NCBI GenBank assembly: GCA_023375785.1
Contig: SZWC01018936.1
Span: 22,410-54,748 of the forward strand
Direction: 5' to 3'
Origin: Penium margaritaceum
Lineage: Eukaryota > Streptophyta > Zygnematophyceae > Desmidiales > Peniaceae
DNA length: 32,339 nucleotides
The translations under genes and the position numbers were made by a program. This document shows positions 29,076-32,339 of this stretch, piece by piece. The first letter of the stretch is position 1. Every line of letters begins with the position of its first letter. The notes beneath the pieces were generated by a model. The model searched no databases. It worked only from the letters and a program-made list of their open reading frames with translations, and had not been told where the DNA came from.

Positions 29076-31520
29076 CTTCAGCCTCGTCCGAGCATGCATC
29101 CTCCACAGCATACTGATCTGCCAGCATTGTTAGATCCCCTAGCTCGACCTCTGGCGGCCATGTTTGCTGAGATCCACGGCCTGAGGCTGATGGTGCAGCG
29201 GCTTTGTGACCTCGTCGTCACCAAGTGTGCATCTGCTACTAGTTCATCGACGGCCTCTTCAATCTCCTCTCCATCATCCTCTCATCCTTCCTCATCCGAT
29301 GGTGTCCTTTCAGCTCCACCTGTCGGCCAATCCCAAGCTGCCTCCATCCTTTTTATCCTCCAGTCTGTTGTGACCATGATGCCACGTCACGATGACATGT
29401 CTTCATGAAGACATTCCAGTCGTGTGTTCACACGGCGTCCGCATCAGCACTCCACATATCAGACTTGTAAAGGTTTTGATACACCCTCCACCTCCTCGGC
29501 TTCCGTTACGGTACCTGTCAAGCGACACTATGGTCACCGCGTTTTGCCTGTTGTGAATGTAGCGATAGGATTCGCACTCGCGCCAGGCTGTGGTGCCCGA
29601 GTGTAAGCTTAGGCAGACTCAGATGATATGATAATACTGCATGACGTGGAGTCTGATCTAGACATGGCTTTCATGGTGGACACTTGCCTGTCATTGAGCT
29701 TGAATTCCGCGTGCAAGCTTGATCAAGATCTTCCACAGCAGCAGGTGACATCAAGAGGAGCGGAGGCACGGCGTCCTTGGGTGGTGCCACTTGCGGCTCG
29801 GACCGATGGAGGCCCAGTGGTGGTAGATGAGTCCCGTACATATCGGGATGCATCTGCCGGACTTTTGGGGGAGAGTGTGCAGCAGGCTTACACCAGTTTG
29901 GCAAAGGTTGCAGTGCTTGAGACGTGCATGTCATCGAGATCGACATCTACACTAGTGCAGGAGCCGGATGTTTTGCAACAGCAGGTTGCATCAGGAGGAG
30001 TGCACGTTTCACATGCCTGGGCGATGCCACTCGCGACTTCGACCGATAGCGGCCTGTCGGTGGCACAGAAGTATAGTGCGGATCAGGATGCCCCATATGG
30101 ATTTCCGGGGGCGTTGGCACATGACACTCACACCAGCCCGACAGCGGTCGCTGTCTATGAGTAGAGTTGGCCAGCTGGTCTTTAAAAGGTTGGGGCATCC
30201 TTGAGAGCAGCACTTCTGAGAGATATCACTGGGACATGTGCTATAGCAGACACAACAGTCTCCACCATGTCATCCGCGCTACCTGAGGACCAGCTTCAAC
30301 GTGAGCAGTCGTCCATGTTCCCATAGTCTATGGGTTCCCGTATACACAACGGCACTGCGACACACATGACGGAGTCAGATGGTGGTCCTGACTCCATTAT
30401 TAAGCGCGTGGCAACGACCAGCCTTCTCAGCGAGATGGTGCGTGAGCGCCAGCTGCACTTGCTGGTCGCCTTGCCGGGCATTGTCGAGTCAGATTCCTAT
30501 AGACCTGTGTCCACTACAGTGGCAGTCAAGGATAGTGGAGCACATCCATATACGCAGATGGGGTCACCTTATCACAAGGAGCTGAGTTCTTCCCTCTTGT
30601 ATTCACCTGTTGGTGACCCTGCTGATCACATCGACGTTGAGAGTCGTAGTGCCTACACGGACGACATGTCCACATGCTCCACTGACTCCGACGGCTCCTC
30701 CTTCTCCTTCTCTCTCGGCATGCGCCCGCTTATTCCTCCTCATATGACACACACGAACTATGGTGTGGATGCGACACCTCCAATTGAATTTGATGTCCCA
30801 GCGTCTCAATACATTGCGAGTTTGGTTGATCCGCATGTGAATGCATACGCACCTGCTCTATCGTCTTCAGCAACAGAGATGCAGATGGAGATGTACTCAC
30901 GAGTTCTGCAGTTTGCATGTGCGGCATCCAGTGAGGGAGATTTTATCTAACGCGAGGCGGACATTGGGCACCTCCACATGTCCGAGGCAGATTACGCTGA
31001 CCTGCAGGAGCGTGTAGTGATGGTGTAGTGCGAGGTGATGGCAGCGCGTGAGCGATTCGTAGAGGAGGGGAGCATCACTACTATCGGTACGAGCCTTCCA
31101 CCACCATCATCTTGCACACCCATACTTGAGGAGGACCTTGTACCAGCATTGAGTATGACGTCTGCTGGAGAGACCGTCAGTAGAGAGGTGAGCATGCCTT
31201 TGGTTTCCGCCATCCTCATTCCTGTCGATTCCATCATCACTCCTCCTCCTCCTACTACTGCCATCACACACCTTCATCCACTTGACGTAGCTGCTCCATC
31301 GTCACCTTCATCCATGAGTGGTGATCCGATTTGTCACTCCACCCCTCCTCTTTTGGCCGTACACCCTTGTGCCTCATGGTGCTCTATCCCGCCTCGAAGG
31401 CCAGCTCCGCCACTTCATCCACACTCGCGTGGTGCTTGCCCATTCCCTTTCCTCCGACGTACAAAGATGCGTCGCGCTAGAGCCGAGAGAGGAGAGACTG
31501 TGAGTTGGAATCCTTGGTAG
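29076..31520 (+). pseudogene. Long unidentified reading frame, 815 codons with 8 internal stops
   Basis: One frame runs from after a TAG at 29073 to a TAG at 31518. Inside are only eight stops: TGA 29406, TAA 29604, TAG 29610, TAG 30162, TAA 30183, TAG 30324, TAA 30948, TAG 31026. About 38 would be expected by chance in 815 codons. The first ATG is at 29094. The product is Ser/Thr/Ala-rich and acidic in the middle, with a helix near the start (MFAEIHGLRLMVQRLCDLVV), a tandem 80-residue duplication (29682-30161), a Ser/Asp segment near 30670-30710 and a basic end. I see no zinc knuckle, protease, RT or integrase motif. It may be a novel gag or a captured host gene. Confidence 0.55.
29682..30161 (+). 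repeat. Tandem 80-codon duplication inside the unidentified frame
   Basis: Codons at 29682-29921 and 29922-30161 align without a gap. By hand I count 29 identical residues in 80, including the PQQQV/LQQQV block, a W..PLA block and matching final V-A-V-x-E. Both copies keep the same reading frame. Confidence 0.85.
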
Positions 31521-31727
31521 TCACGCAAGGACTGGTGCACTCGAGGTGATGCTGATTGACATGAGGAGTCGTAGCCGGAGATACCACTTTGTCTTTGACC
31601 GTGGGAGCCGACTCGTACGTGACAAGGGCAGCCATCTCTTTATGATGGAGAGACCACATCATCCAGGATCTGTTCAGCTAAGGCATCAGCATCTCCATCG
31701 AGGACATCGCCGCCAGGTTCATCTGCC

Positions 31728-31736
31728 AAGGGGGAG
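31728..31736 (+). promoter_or_regulatory. Polypurine tract of the pol-less element
   Basis: AAGGGGGAG followed by TAT and the LTR start TGTGAGG. The same arrangement is common before plant 3' LTRs. Confidence 0.8.
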
Positions 31737-31879
31737 TATTGTGAGGATCTCGACCTGACGCACCGTCACGGGAGATGCATGGCGAGCGGTCAATGCTCTG
31801 CTATGAGCATACTATAGTAGCCGTCGTGTGGCTCATGCCACGTGCCTGCATAACTGTAGGTCTATGGTAGCACTCTGTT

Positions 31880-32285
31880 GGTCAAGACCCAGACACTTGG
31901 TTGGTTGTACTTGTGTCATGAGGAGACCATGTGATCGTGTGTTTTGGTGTGTGGCCATACTGCATGTGGCATGTGCACGCCAGCTGGTTTGCTCATAGTG
32001 GTCGAGACCCAGACACGTGATGACCTGCACCAGTGTTACGAGGAGACACCCTATGATCGTGTGTGTTGATTGATGCTAATATTGTGGCCAGCATACATAC
32101 ACCTGCTATATTGCTTGTAGCGGTCGAGACCCGGGCATTGGTACAACCAGTGCCACAAGGAGACCCTCTTTTCGTCTAACATGTGTATGATGTGCATAAT
32201 AGTAGTTTGTGCGCGTGTGCATCACTCCTATCATGGTCGAGACCCAGACACTTGGCCGGATGTGCCACTGTCTAGGGAGACCTTA
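31880..32285. repeat. LTR minisatellite, four units of about 113-122 bp
   Basis: GGTCRAGACCC starts at 31880, 32000, 32122 and 32235 (spacing 120, 122, 113). Each unit continues with GACAC or GGCAT and closes about 45 bases later with GGAGACC. The 10-bp start GGTCGAGACC is nearly palindromic. The same motif recurs at 26680 and 26825 in the left LTR. Confidence 0.9.
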
Positions 32286-32298
32286 GATGGGTAGCAGA

Positions 32299-32302
<4 letters not shown>

Positions 32303-32339
<37 letters not shown>
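32303..32339. repeat. (GT)n microsatellite at window end
   Basis: An uninterrupted TG dinucleotide run continues to the last base. Confidence 0.97.

Larger units (their letters stand above)
26430..32339 (+). mobile_element. LTR element without recognisable pol, cut by window end
   Basis: A PBS at 27120-27131 preceded by LTR-like R/U5 sequence, and a PPT at 31728-31736 followed by TGTGAGG, bracket a 4.6-kb interior. Both flanking LTR regions carry the same GGTCGAGACCC...GGAGACC motif in tandem, tying them to one element. No protease, integrase, RT or RNase H motif is visible inside. This fits a large non-autonomous derivative (LARD-like) or an element whose coding capacity was replaced. The left LTR start is not resolved. 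Confidence 0.65.
31740..32339 (+). repeat. 3' LTR of the pol-less element, truncated by window end
   Basis: The LTR starts TGTGAGGATCTCGACC. Most of what is visible is a tandem minisatellite (31880-32285), then a GT run to the window end; R and U5 are not reached. Confidence 0.7.

Overview
The window is eukaryotic repeat DNA made almost entirely of decayed LTR retrotransposons. I find no intact host gene, no rRNA or tRNA gene and no CRISPR array. A green-lineage (streptophyte) host is inferred from a Ty3/gypsy chromovirus with a C-terminal chromodomain, several Ty1/copia families, tRNA-iMet primer sites, and one primer site matching the plant-type tRNA-iMet anticodon arm. A charophyte alga fits the mix of simple repeats and degraded elements, but that is a guess. 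Both window ends are simple repeats ((GCAC)n and (GT)n), as at contig or gap edges.

Layout. 1-1718: simple repeats, including a 388-bp pure (TCC)n tract. 1719-15603: an old gypsy chromovirus on the + strand, whose gag zinc-knuckle is split by an 8.0-kb copia element on the - strand (3533-11541). Without the insert the gypsy element is about 5.9 kb, normal for a chromovirus. 15604-16262: a gene-free stretch followed by an unidentified open frame that ends exactly where a - strand copia LTR begins (16263-16651); that LTR is followed by a scrap of RNase H (about 16740-16930). 16931-19040: no recognisable gene. 19041-25358: a structurally complete copia element on the + strand with a perfect 5-bp target duplication (GTTGA) and a primer site matching the internal anticodon arm of tRNA-iMet (half-tRNA type). 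25364-26420: nothing recognised. About 26430-32339: a third LTR element cut by the window end, with a PBS, a PPT and repeat-rich LTRs, but with an interior that shows no pol and instead carries an unfamiliar reading frame of about 2.4 kb containing an 80-residue tandem duplication.

None of the elements could now move by itself. Each pol has frameshifts, stops and altered catalytic residues. The damage looks biased: TAG dominates the premature stops in the two larger copia elements, and acidic catalytic residues have repeatedly become Asn. This is what C-to-T decay at methylated CG and CHG sites would give. A 231-bp exact duplication around the single N at 6589 looks like an assembly join error.
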